Positions 46,476 to 56,300 of a stretch of 64,000 nucleotides of DNA are shown piece after piece. The notes beneath the pieces were generated by a model, which was not told where the DNA came from, ran no database searches, and saw only the letters and a program-made list of their open reading frames with translations. Position 1 is the stretch's first letter, and each line of letters opens with the position of its first letter. Made by a program: the position numbers and the translations under genes. The stretch covers positions 62,001-126,000 of the forward strand of contig JAKLEA010000008.1 of the NCBI GenBank assembly GCA_022711755.1. The letters run 5' to 3'. This DNA comes from Planctomycetota bacterium (GTDB lineage: Bacteria > Planctomycetota > Brocadiia > SM23-32 > JAKLEA01).

Positions 46476-48331
46476 TGCCGGCCTTTTCTGTCGGGCGGAC
46501 CGCCCGCCGCCGCCCAGTCATTGAAACGTTCGCGCGACTCCCTCTGAACGTCGCTCAGTCTCTGCTCAGCTTTTCCGTCAAGGCGCGCCCTGACGGCGTC
46601 AAGTTCCAGGGCGCAACCATCCGCCCCCTGAGTCAGCCCGGCGTCCCGCAGGTCGCCGGCAAGCATCTCCAGAACCGGTTCATACTCCAATGAAAGCCTG
46701 AAGAATGAGCAGAGATACGCCGCTTTTCGCAACGTGTCCAGCCTTTCGTGACGCCTGCCATGCGGCAGATTCCGGGCCTTCAGCGTCATTGCGTCCAATC
46801 CTGTGTATAGAATGCCTTTCTCAACGCAGATTTCAATCGCTTTGTCGAGGTTGGACAGCGCGTCATCAGTTGTCCCGGAGTCCGCCGCTATGCGCGCGCG
46901 GAGAACCAGCGCCTCGGCAAGCCACTCTTTTCTTCCCTCCTTCTCGCAGGCAGAAATAAGTTGCCAGCAAATCTTCGCGGCCTCGTCCTTGCGGCCGCAT
47001 GAATACAAAATGACAACCTGATCCCGAAGCGTCCCAGCCATGTACGCGAAGTCGGAGCCGAACCTTTCATCATCGCGCGCGGTTTCACATTCCTTCAGAC
47101 AACCTTCCAGCGGGTCGTCTACGCCGCTCTTGTTATTCTCCGCCATGGGCCGAACGAGCCGGGCGGCGCATGCCCCAAGAACTTTCTGTCCATCCGGGGT
47201 CGCATGAGTGTCGAAGTTGTAATAGCTGCGCGGGGTTGCCCGAAGCGCCGGGGTTGTATCCGTCATCGGAACGCCCCTGCGGGCGCACCATCGCGAGATG
47301 GTTTCGCGCATAACGTCCCTGGGAGCGGGCAGTCCCGTCACATCCATCCCGAAATCCGACAGAACAGGCGCGGTCCGCGAGCTGAAACTGATCTCGAATG
47401 GAACGTACATGACCGCCATCCGGACGCCTCGCTCCCGGCACAGATCATCCATCCGCGCAAGCGCTCCGATAGCAAGCCGTATCCCCTCAATTGTCCCGAA
47501 GTCCCGGCAATGCGCCAGACGCTGATACCTGTCCCGGGCCGCCACGACCACATCAAAGGGGTTCATCTCCCCGCGCATCGCCGCAGCCTCCCAGCGATTC
47601 TTCGGCCTGAAATCCGGGAACTTGCTCAAGTGGTTCCTGAAATGCGGAACCGGGGGAAATACGTCATGAGAAGCAAGGGGCGTCATCGGCGCTTCGCCCC
47701 GGAGCATCCGTGAAACGGCTGAGAACAGCGCCGACGCGCTCGGTTTCCGAATGGTTTCCTTCACGGCGACATCCGGCAGCGCGTGTTGACTCTCGTCAAT
47801 CAGGCAGTCATTCTGAAAGACGCACACGACTACGACATCGGGTTTGAACGCCAGCCCCATAATCGCCAGACGCTTCAGATACCCCGAAGGATCCTCGCCT
47901 CTGAAACCGAGGTTAACCACCTCAGCCTGTATCCCTTTTTCGCGAAGCGTGTTTGCGCAGACGGAAGGCCAGACTTCAGCATCGGCGACCCCGGCTCCCT
48001 CCGTGAACGAATCCCCCAGCGCGACAATTCGATATGTTCCAGGACCTTTCTTTAGAGGCACATCCGGCAGGCGATGTCCCCACGCCCCGTAATTCATCAC
48101 AATGTCATACTCGTCCAGCGATCTCCAGCTCCAGCGGGTCCACGCAAGCCTGGGGAATGCGTCAAGACTTGCGGAAGGAAAGACAATCCTGCAGAAGATT
48201 TCCCCCAGGGCCAGCGCGGCGATAATACCCCCGGCGCAGGCGAGAAGCGCCTTGCGCCTACCCGCCGGCGAGTGTCTCGCCGGCGTTTCTCCGGCGGCGA
48301 CAGGGTCATATGCGTTGCGGTGCTCGGCCAC
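46472..48331 (-). CDS. Membrane-anchored SGNH/GDSL hydrolase with TPR-like C-terminus
   Basis: 619 residues. One N-terminal membrane helix (ALLACAGGIIAALALGEIF) is followed by an SGNH domain: block I ALGDSFTEGAGV with the catalytic Ser, block II Gly in VVNLGFRGEDPSGY, block III Asn in VFQNDCL, and a late FDTHATPDGQKVLG supplying Asp and His. From about residue 400 to the end the sequence is helical with TPR-like units (DQVVILYSCGRKDEAAKICW; ALSNLDKAIEICVEKGILYTG). SGNH proteins of this shape de-/acetylate extracellular polysaccharides. The start is GTG with a weak ribosome-binding site. ATGA overlap with the GT-C gene supports a joint role in glycan modification. Confidence 0.85.
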   Translation of the reverse strand: MAEHRNAYDPVAAGETPARHSPAGRRKALLACAGGIIAALALGEIFCRIVFPSASLDAFPRLAWTRWSWRSLDEYDIVMNYGAWGHRLPDVPLKKGPGTYRIVALGDSFTEGAGVADAEVWPSVCANTLREKGIQAEVVNLGFRGEDPSGYLKRLAIMGLAFKPDVVVVCVFQNDCLIDESQHALPDVAVKETIRKPSASALFSAVSRMLRGEAPMTPLASHDVFPPVPHFRNHLSKFPDFRPKNRWEAAAMRGEMNPFDVVVAARDRYQRLAHCRDFGTIEGIRLAIGALARMDDLCRERGVRMAVMYVPFEISFSSRTAPVLSDFGMDVTGLPAPRDVMRETISRWCARRGVPMTDTTPALRATPRSYYNFDTHATPDGQKVLGACAARLVRPMAENNKSGVDDPLEGCLKECETARDDERFGSDFAYMAGTLRDQVVILYSCGRKDEAAKICWQLISACEKEGRKEWLAEALVLRARIAADSGTTDDALSNLDKAIEICVEKGILYTGLDAMTLKARNLPHGRRHERLDTLRKAAYLCSFFRLSLEYEPVLEMLAGDLRDAGLTQGADGCALELDAVRARLDGKAEQRLSDVQRESRERFNDWAAAGGPPDRKGRQ

Positions 48332-48527
48332 TTTGCTCAGCCCGGGAATGCGTGGATGAAAGTTACCGGCGACAGTCTACATGCTGCATTATGCCCGCAC
48401 AACCTTGAAGGAATGGCGGAGCAGGGCCATCCCCACATCCGGTCGTTCCCCTCCAATGGAGTTGCAATCCTCCTCGGAACGACTGACAATAATGATATGC
48501 GGCTTTGACTGGCTGTAAGGGATGCGC

Positions 48528-49574
48528 ATGCCGGATAAAGAGATTACAGAAACGCCCGCCGACTCGACCGACTGGCTGCTTGAACGCGCCGCGCTCTTTC
48601 GCGAGCGCTTCGCCATGCTCGAAGACGCCATCGGCAGAACGATTGTCGGCCACGGCAGCATCGTCAGGGACGTCCTGATCACCCTTTTCGCGGACGGCCA
48701 CTGCCTGCTGGAGGGCGTCCCCGGCCTGGGCAAGACCTTGCTGGTAAGAACGCTTGCCCGGGCTTTGGACCTGGAGTTCGGGCGCATTCAGTTCACTCCG
48801 GACCTCATGCCTGCGGACGTGACCGGCACGCAGATGATCGTCCAGACGGAGGACGGGCGGCGGCGTTTCAACTTCGTCCCGGGGCCGATCTTTGCGAATA
48901 TCCTTCTGGCTGATGAGATCAACCGCGCCACCCCAAAGACGCAATCAGCCCTGCTGGAGGCGATGCAGGAAAGGCGCGTGACCATATCCAGCCACAGGCG
49001 CGAGCTTGAGCGACCGTTCCTGGTCCTGGCCACTCAGAATCCCATCGAAATGCAGGGGACGTACCCGCTCCCGGAGGCTCAGCTTGACAGATTCATGATG
49101 AAGCTCAAGCTCGGAACAATGGGGCTGGCCGAACTTGAGGCCATACTGGACCGCACAACCGGGCCGAATGAGGCAGAAGCTAAACCGGTTCTCAGCAGAA
49201 AAGACGTCCTGGAGGGGCAGGAACTGGCTCGCCTGATCTACGCCGCGCCGGTCGTTGAGGAATTCGCGTCGCGCCTGACACTGTCGCTTCAGCCCTGCGG
49301 CGCTGAAGCCATGCCCGAGGCAAGAGCGTATGTCCGCTGCGGACCAAGCCCGCGCGGGGCGCAGGCGCTGATCCTTGCCGCAAAGGTCGCAGCCCTTCTT
49401 GATGGACGATTCAACATCAGTTTCGAAGACGTGGAGTCCGCCGCCTTCCCGTCGCTCCGGCATCGCGTCAGTCTGAATAATGAAGGACGCGCCGCCGGCG
49501 CCGATCCTGACGATCTCATCGCAGCAGCGCTGAACGTCTTGTCCGGGAGGCGCAGGAGAATGCTGGACTTGTAG
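48528..49574 (+). CDS. MoxR-family AAA+ ATPase
   Basis: About 348 residues. Walker A GVPGLGKT, Walker B ILLADEINRA, and sensor-1 FLVLATQNPIEMQGTYPLPE are all intact, together with the MoxR insert FVPGPIFANILLAD. MoxR ATPases act as chaperone-like assembly factors together with DUF58 and VWA proteins. Those partners are at 14-17 kb in this window, not adjacent. AAGGG 6 nt before ATG 48528 favours it over the ATG at 48522. The downstream C45 hydrolase gene begins 37 nt after the stop on the same strand. Confidence 0.94.
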   Translation: MPDKEITETPADSTDWLLERAALFRERFAMLEDAIGRTIVGHGSIVRDVLITLFADGHCLLEGVPGLGKTLLVRTLARALDLEFGRIQFTPDLMPADVTGTQMIVQTEDGRRRFNFVPGPIFANILLADEINRATPKTQSALLEAMQERRVTISSHRRELERPFLVLATQNPIEMQGTYPLPEAQLDRFMMKLKLGTMGLAELEAILDRTTGPNEAEAKPVLSRKDVLEGQELARLIYAAPVVEEFASRLTLSLQPCGAEAMPEARAYVRCGPSPRGAQALILAAKVAALLDGRFNISFEDVESAAFPSLRHRVSLNNEGRAAGADPDDLIAAALNVLSGRRRRMLDL

Positions 49575-49611
49575 ACACATGCCCTATCAAGGCAACACAG
49601 GAGATCAGAAC

Positions 49612-50919
49612 ATGACGTTCGGAATCCGCAGGTTTTTCACGATGGCAGTCTTTGCCACCGTTCTGGTTTGCGCAATGAGCGTTGGCGCAGGGGATGGGGC
49701 GGGAAATCCAGCAGCAGTCAAGGGCGGAACCTTGAGCCGCAAAGGCGACTTCTACGTCCTTCACCTCAAAGGCACGTGGCGCGAGATGGGAAAGGCGCAC
49801 GGAGAGCTCCTGCGGGATCAAATTCGCCACAACACGGCCGAATTGTGGGAAACCAGGATCATCCCGCAGATCGGCAAGGTTCCCGCGACGCTGCTGCGCA
49901 ACCAGACCCTCAACCTGCGTCCGATGCTTCCGCCGGAGGTCAAGGAGGAACTTGAGGGAATCGCCGAAGGCTCCGGAGTTCCGATTGAGGACCTTCAGGT
50001 CGCCTGTCTGCTTGGCGGAGCCTGGCAATTCATGGCCGGGCGTCAGGAGGATGCCGGCATGGGCAACCCCATCCGCCCCAACGAGTGTTCCAGCTTTGCG
50101 GCCTTTGGAAAGGCCACAAAGGATGGGCATCTCATATACGCGCACAACTTCGACTGGGTGAAGGAACTGGGCCTTCAGGACTGCCCGCTTGTGGCGGCAT
50201 ATGAGCCGGAGAACGGGCAGCGTTTCGTTACCCTCGGCTGGGCCGGAGTCCTTTACGTTATAACCGGACTCAATGAATCGGGTGTGACCGTCGGCTGCAT
50301 CGGCGCAACCTCCGCGGCAGAAAAACCATACGGGCTGCCGATGGGGCTGATCATCCGCAAGGTCCTTCAGAATGCGCATGACATGAGCGAGGCGGAGCAA
50401 CTGGTCGGGGGCAGCAGGCGCATCTGCGGATTCAATTATGTGCTTGGCTGGGGCAGGGGACCGGACGCTCGCGTCTTTGAGACCAACGCCGAAGCCATTG
50501 CCGTATTCCGCCCGAATCAGAAATCGGAAGAGGACCCGCCCTGGATGATGCGCGTCCCGGATGCGCTGTTCCGGGCCGATTGCGCCATGAATCCGAAAAT
50601 ACGGGAAAGGCAGACTTGCGACCGCGGCAAACCAAAGGAACCGGGCATCGAACCCCCATTCGGTTCCGGCTCATACGAAACGCGCTACAAAGTCGTCGGC
50701 CAAATGATTGAAAATAATCTCGGCAAGGTTGATCTGGACATGGGCGTCAAGATCATGCAGGCCGCCGCGATGGTCAATGCGAACATGCAGAGCTACGTTT
50801 GCGATTCGACGCGCATGGTCTTCCGCGTCGCCGTCGCCAAAGGAGATGTCTCGGCGCATACAAGGGAGTACGTCGAGTTCAACTTCGCGGACTTGTTTGA
50901 CGATAAGAAGGCAAAATAA
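49612..50919 (+). CDS. Exported C45-type N-terminal-nucleophile hydrolase (acyl-CoA:6-APA acyltransferase-like)
   Basis: About 435 residues. Signal peptide FFTMAVFATVLVCAMSVGAG. A propeptide-like part with GTWREMGKAHGELLRDQI (the conserved G..y..G..hG motif of the C45 group) precedes NECSSFAAFGKATKDGHLIY, where Cys159 would become the N-terminal nucleophile after autocleavage; AHNFDW follows. Later, GLNESGVTVGCIGATSAAE also fits the Ntn fold. The family includes penicillin acyltransferases and many amidases of unknown substrate; cleavage of an acyl-amide or peptide bond outside the cytoplasm is the likely role. AGGAG lies 8 nt before ATG 49612, ruling out the frame opening at 49579. Confidence 0.87.
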   Translation: MTFGIRRFFTMAVFATVLVCAMSVGAGDGAGNPAAVKGGTLSRKGDFYVLHLKGTWREMGKAHGELLRDQIRHNTAELWETRIIPQIGKVPATLLRNQTLNLRPMLPPEVKEELEGIAEGSGVPIEDLQVACLLGGAWQFMAGRQEDAGMGNPIRPNECSSFAAFGKATKDGHLIYAHNFDWVKELGLQDCPLVAAYEPENGQRFVTLGWAGVLYVITGLNESGVTVGCIGATSAAEKPYGLPMGLIIRKVLQNAHDMSEAEQLVGGSRRICGFNYVLGWGRGPDARVFETNAEAIAVFRPNQKSEEDPPWMMRVPDALFRADCAMNPKIRERQTCDRGKPKEPGIEPPFGSGSYETRYKVVGQMIENNLGKVDLDMGVKIMQAAAMVNANMQSYVCDSTRMVFRVAVAKGDVSAHTREYVEFNFADLFDDKKAK

Positions 50920-50942
50920 AGCGCAAGGCCGCGATCCGCTGG

Positions 50943-53165
50943 TCAGCGATATATATTGTCTCCACCCCTCAGATCGGCTTCACCCTTGTTTTTGGGTAAC
51001 TGCGTTCCTGGGGCCGGCACCGGCGTCGTTTCACCAGCCCGGGGATTCTTTGCCTTTTTTTGTTCGTCCAGTCGCATAGCCAGTTCTTTGAAGCGATTAC
51101 TCAGTACCGGATCGCTTATCTGAGGTTCTTCCTCGCGCAGGGGTGCGGCAAGCTTATCAGCGCTTTCTGTCTGTCCCTTTTCAAGCCATTTCTCCATCTG
51201 ATCAAGTCCGTATACGAACCAGAAACGCCTGACATCGGGATCGGGGGAGTGTATCCATCTGCTGACGCTCTCGGCCAGCTTGTCGTTGGACTCGAGCTTC
51301 ACCCACGTCGAGGCCAGCTTCTGTTTCGTGGCTTCGTCCTGAGGATTATCTCGTAAAACCTCCTCAAGCACGGCTATGCTTGATTTCAGGTCTCTCTCTG
51401 CCTCGTAAGCCCCGGCGAGCATGCGGCGAAGGTCAGCAAGAGTCTTGTCCTCAACCTCTGTCCTTCTGAAGCGCTCAAGCTCGCGGGTCAGCAACTCAAT
51501 CAGGTCCTTGGTCGCTTTCCTGGAATCCAGAACCTGCGCAACCTTCCTGAGTGTCTCAACGTCCGGCATTACCATTGAGCTGAGGGATTTCTCGGCTTTC
51601 GTCCGGACCCTCTCATCAGTGTCTTCAAGCGCACCGATCAGTCCTTCGACTGACTTTGCGGCGCTGAATGCCGCCAGAGCGCTTGCGGCGCCCTCGCGCA
51701 CGCGCGGGCTTGCGTCCCCCAGAAGTATAGTCAGAGGTTCGATCGCCTGCTGACTGTTTGTCCTGCGAAGCCCGTCAGCGGCAAACCATCTAACATCTTC
51801 GGATGAATCCCTGGCGGCTTTTACGAGGTATTTAAGCGCGCCGGGGTCCTCCATCAGCCCAAGCCCTTCAGCCGCGGCGCGTCGAACCTTGACGTCATCA
51901 TTGTCAATCAATTGGCCAAGCGCCGGAATGCTGGCCTTATCCTTCATCTGGCCCAACGCCAGGGCCGTGCTTGCCAGAACGGGACCGGACTGGTCCTTCA
52001 AATACTCTCTAAGCGAGGATACGGCCTGCGGGGACTCGAGCCTGGACAGCGCCTTGCAATAATTCAACCTTACTCCCGGATTCTCCTCAGATTTCGGGGA
52101 GGATAGCTTATCCATCAGGGCGGGATCGGATCCCGCGACAAGCTTCATGTCTTCATTCGTCAGCTTGGCCAGCTCTGAAGCCGCGTATTCCCTGACGCTC
52201 GAATATTCGCTCGATAGTATCTCGCTGAATTTCCGCTGAGCGCCCTCTCCGCGATCAATGCGCAGTGACAGTAGCCTGTCAATCTCCGCCTGCTTCGCGT
52301 CCACGCGTTTCTGTATGTCCTTGATCTTTCCCTCAAGCGTGGCTACATGGTCCTCAAGCAGGTCTTCGCGGCTTTTCACACGGTTGATGTCCCACCACTT
52401 TCGCCACGCGTTAACATCTGACTCGAGCGTCTGGTATGTGATCTTTGTAAGCGCTATGCGAGCTGCGTCCCGGATGTCCGTCTCCGGATCGGCCAGCAGA
52501 TCAATCAGGGCATCCATCCCGGCGTAAATGCGACCGTATTCAAGCGTATGAATCAACAAAAGTCGCTTTTCGCGCGGTTCTGAGGGCATGGATACGAACT
52601 GGAGAACCTGGTTGACGTGGGCCGGGGTCTTGAAGTTTGCGAGCGATTCCGAGGCGGCGATGCGTAAAGCCTGATCTCTGTCCCCCAGGAGCGTGAGGAG
52701 GGGCTGGAACGCGTGCGAGTCCTGAACGCTCCCGAAAGCCTCAATGAGCGTTATTCGCACCTCAGGATCGGTATCCTCCTGCATTGTTCTCAGGAGCGTT
52801 TCGATGACTGCCTGGTCGCCGATTGCCAGCAGCGCGCCCGCCGCCTGCCTGCGCGTCCCCTTATCCCGGCTGCGCAGAGAACGCATGAAACCTGCGATCT
52901 TGCTTTCCCGTTCCATGCGCTGGCGCAACTCCTCCTCCGATTCCTTCTTCTTCGGCGGAGCGGGGGGCTGCGGCGCTTCCGCGACAACCGTTTGCTCAAC
53001 CTTCTTTTCGGCAACAGACTCTTTGACCGGAGCTTCCCCTCTTTCGGTTGTAGCGCATGACGCCGTGATGCTCAGGATCAGGATTACGCCCGCATAGCGC
53101 AGAAAAACATCCTTCATCAGGAATATCTGATACGTCTTATATAACGGATGACAAAAGCGAAGCAT
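50943..53165 (-). CDS. HEAT-repeat lipoprotein
   Basis: About 740 residues. The lipobox lies in VILILSITASC. Then an Ala/Glu/Lys-rich linker, and from about residue 70 to 560 many HEAT/PBS-lyase-type repeats of about 31 residues (e.g. KASIPALGQLIDNDDVKVRR, then AAAEGLGLMEDPGALKYLV), then a TPR-like region and a helical tail. A middle coiled-coil segment (EDHVATLEGKIKDIQKRVDA) follows an AWRKWWDINR signature. Scaffold at the outer membrane or periplasm is inferred; no catalytic motif. GGAGG with a 4-nt spacer favours ATG 53165, but ATG 53117 would give a more typical short lipoprotein signal. Confidence 0.8.
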   Translation of the reverse strand: MLRFCHPLYKTYQIFLMKDVFLRYAGVILILSITASCATTERGEAPVKESVAEKKVEQTVVAEAPQPPAPPKKKESEEELRQRMERESKIAGFMRSLRSRDKGTRRQAAGALLAIGDQAVIETLLRTMQEDTDPEVRITLIEAFGSVQDSHAFQPLLTLLGDRDQALRIAASESLANFKTPAHVNQVLQFVSMPSEPREKRLLLIHTLEYGRIYAGMDALIDLLADPETDIRDAARIALTKITYQTLESDVNAWRKWWDINRVKSREDLLEDHVATLEGKIKDIQKRVDAKQAEIDRLLSLRIDRGEGAQRKFSEILSSEYSSVREYAASELAKLTNEDMKLVAGSDPALMDKLSSPKSEENPGVRLNYCKALSRLESPQAVSSLREYLKDQSGPVLASTALALGQMKDKASIPALGQLIDNDDVKVRRAAAEGLGLMEDPGALKYLVKAARDSSEDVRWFAADGLRRTNSQQAIEPLTILLGDASPRVREGAASALAAFSAAKSVEGLIGALEDTDERVRTKAEKSLSSMVMPDVETLRKVAQVLDSRKATKDLIELLTRELERFRRTEVEDKTLADLRRMLAGAYEAERDLKSSIAVLEEVLRDNPQDEATKQKLASTWVKLESNDKLAESVSRWIHSPDPDVRRFWFVYGLDQMEKWLEKGQTESADKLAAPLREEEPQISDPVLSNRFKELAMRLDEQKKAKNPRAGETTPVPAPGTQLPKNKGEADLRGGDNIYR

Positions 53166-53330
53166 AAAGCCTCCATCCACAAGCTCGGACAAATCAGACT
53201 GCGTCACTTACCCATGATAGTGGGACTGGCGACATGTGACAAGGGCATTTATAAATTAAGAACGGGAAATCAACATTCTCCTCGCTTCCCGCTCGAACTC
53301 CCAAGGAGCTTGCATTGAGAGAATGAATGA

Positions 53331-56300
53331 CTATTCCTTCTTCGGATCGCGGAATTTGAAGGCCACGCCGCCCATCGTTATCCGGTCCCCATCCGAAATC
53401 CGCCGCTCGGAGTCGGGCTGTAGATCGTAGCCCTGCCCGCCGCTTTCCACGCTGACTGGGCCGATGGCTGTTATCCAGTGTTCCCCCCGGCGGTTGGTGA
53501 CCTTCGCGTGGCGTGTCTTCACTTTCGGATCGTTGGTTATCAACACGTCGGCCGCCGCCTCGGATTGCTCCGGGGACGGGGCGCCGATGAATACCTCTTT
53601 CTTGTCCAGCAGACCGATCTTGACAAGCTGCGTCGGAGCCTGTTCCCTGGACTGGAAGATGACCTTCACGTCCTCCGGGCACGCCTCGAACGTCAACCCG
53701 CCGGCATCGCGGTTCTTGTCCAGAACCGTGCGCGGCCTGAAGTACCAGAGGATGAGGAGGATTAATATGGCGAGGGGGATCAGGTAGATCCACAACCCGC
53801 CCGACTCGACCACCCAGCCAACCTTGCCGCCGTTCACCTCGATGGTCTTTTTGTCCGCTGCGAGGTCCAGCATCCCGCTGTGGGAAATGCCAAACAAGGA
53901 CCACTTGAGATTGACGTCCGCCTTCAGAATGGCGGCGTTGCCGCCCTCCTTGATGTCAAGCTGGGCAGGCTCCATGCTGATGGCGACGCCCTGCGGAAGC
54001 TCCTGCTCCGGCTTCATGGTCAGCTTCGCGCCTGCGGCGTATCTGTTCGCGTTCACGCTGACCGGCAGTTCCACCCCTTTAATACGGGGACTGAGGGCGG
54101 GGACCTTGATGGTCCATAAACCTGGCGTCCCTGTAACGTCCAGCACGCGCCGGATGATTGAGAGCCGCACGGGGATTTCCTTCGGGGTCACGTCGGACTT
54201 CGAGATGAAGCGTACCACGCCGTCATAATCGCCGGGAACCGCGCCCTCGACGACGAGCGTTATCCTCAGGTCGCTTTTGGCCTCCTTAACGCTCACTTGC
54301 TGGGGCGACGCCTCGACCGTCATGCCCTTGGGCAGGGAATCAAAGACGGCCTCCAGCTTCACCACGTCTCCGAACGCTCCGGGAGTGGCAAGCATGGCGG
54401 TCGCCAGTTCGTGCGGGGTTTCGCCGGATGCGGCCTCGAACTTGAGCTGCCCGGCGTCCGGGAAGTTGACGCTTCCAGGCTTCACTGTGTAAACAACCTT
54501 GATGGGTTTGCTGTCCAGGCGGGCCATGCGCGAATCGGTCGAGGCGTCAATTCGGAAGCTCTTGGCGCCCAGTTGATCGCCGGCCTTGACCGTCACATTG
54601 AACTCAGCCATCTTGTCCAGAATTGCCTGTACGGGCACTATCGTCACTGAGTCGCTTTTAGGCGTGTCGGTTGCTGTGAGTATGAGCTTGGGCTTGGCCG
54701 CGGCAGCGGTCTCGTTCGGGGTCAGCATTATCGTGCGGCTGGCGGACTGGCCGATCTCGATCTCGCCGAGATTAACCTCCTCGATTGATTTCAGGCTTAT
54801 CACGGCGATTGACGCGACGGCCTTCCAGTCAACCTGCGGGGCGGAAAACCTTATCGCTCCATCCGAGGACTTCAATGCTATGCTACCCTTGACCTGCCCG
54901 GCGGAAGCAGCGTCCTCGGCGACCGCGAGCGTCAGATTGACGGTAATCTTCTCCTTGACCGCCACAGTCGCCGGCTCGATCGCAATACTTACGCCCTTGG
55001 GAAGTTCGCCGGCCGACTTCAGGTCAACTGTCGGAGCGGCCTTGGCGGCAGCCGCGTCAGGCGTCAGGGTTATCTGTTTAGACGATTTCGTTCCCGGCGG
55101 GACATTGCCAAAATCAAGGACTCCGGCCGGAGCAATCTCGACCATGCCGGCGGCTGGTTCGGCCTTCCACGCAATTCTGTCGGTTGAGAGGCTGGCAGAC
55201 CCGTCGGGAACCTTCAGCGCAAATGCGCCTGAAACCGGCGCGGTCAGCCCGGCGTCGGGGGCGATTGTCAGCGTTACTTTTACCGGCATTTCTTCCTTGA
55301 CGACGGGGGACGCCGGCTCAATGGTCGTAGTTACACCCTTCGGCAGTGAGCCTTCCTGCGCGATCTCGACCTTCGGGCCGGACGCTCGCGCGCCTTCGTC
55401 CGGAACAAGTTTCAGTTCGCGCGTGACGGAACTGCCGGCGGAAAGCGCGCCGAAGTCCAGTCCATCCGCCGGAGCCACATCAATACGCCCGCCAAGTGTC
55501 TCAAAGGCCAGCGGGAGGGAATCCGGTTTGAATGTTACTCCGCTGACCTTGGCCAGCCCGATGGCTCCGGAATACCCGCCAGGAACCACGGTGGCGTCCT
55601 TGGCCGCGCTGAGGGTCAGTTTGGAGGAACCGGGCTTGTCAAGCGGAAGCTCCCCCGGTTCGGCCGTCATGGTCACACCCTTCGGAAGATCGCTCGGAAG
55701 GACGATCTTCGCTGTCTTGCCGGCAGCGACCTTCACCGCCACGTCGTCCGGAGCTGTTTCTATGGTTTTTTCAATTGATTTGCCCCGGGCAAGCGGGCCG
55801 AATTTCAGGCTGTCCGGCCTGACGGCCACATTTGCCGGCAGAGCGGTGAAACTGATATGGAAATGCGCGACGACGAACATCAGCCGCCCCTCGCAGCGGG
55901 CGATGACGATGCCCGTCTTCTCGCCGGGGGAAAGGTTGACCGCCTTTAGCTTCAGAACTGCGCCCTGTTCGGCCTCGGCAAGGCTCATGCGTTTCGGGGA
56001 TACTTCGATCTTCTCGCCGGGCTGGGCGTTTTCCAGTTGCACATCGCTCAACTCAATCTCATATTCGCCCGGCAAGGGGGTTTTCAGCTTGAAATCCTCT
56101 CCCTGGAGGACTTCCTTGAGGTCAATCTCCCATTCGCCGACGGGCATGGGACGTAGTTTCAGGTAATGCGGCGTAAAGGCAACCTTCGTGTAATCCCACG
56201 ATCCGTCAATCTTCTTTTCGGAGCTTGACGCCGCTGATGCAAAGTCGGCGACTTCCGCATCCGGATCGCCCAGGAAGCAATGCCAGAAAACCTGGTTCTT

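Noticed and set aside
54586..56166. 526-codon open frame on the plus strand opposite the VWA-FHA gene
   Set aside because: Ser/Thr/Ala-rich shadow of the repetitive beta domains; no start signal, and the minus frame has a signal peptide, VWA and FHA domains.
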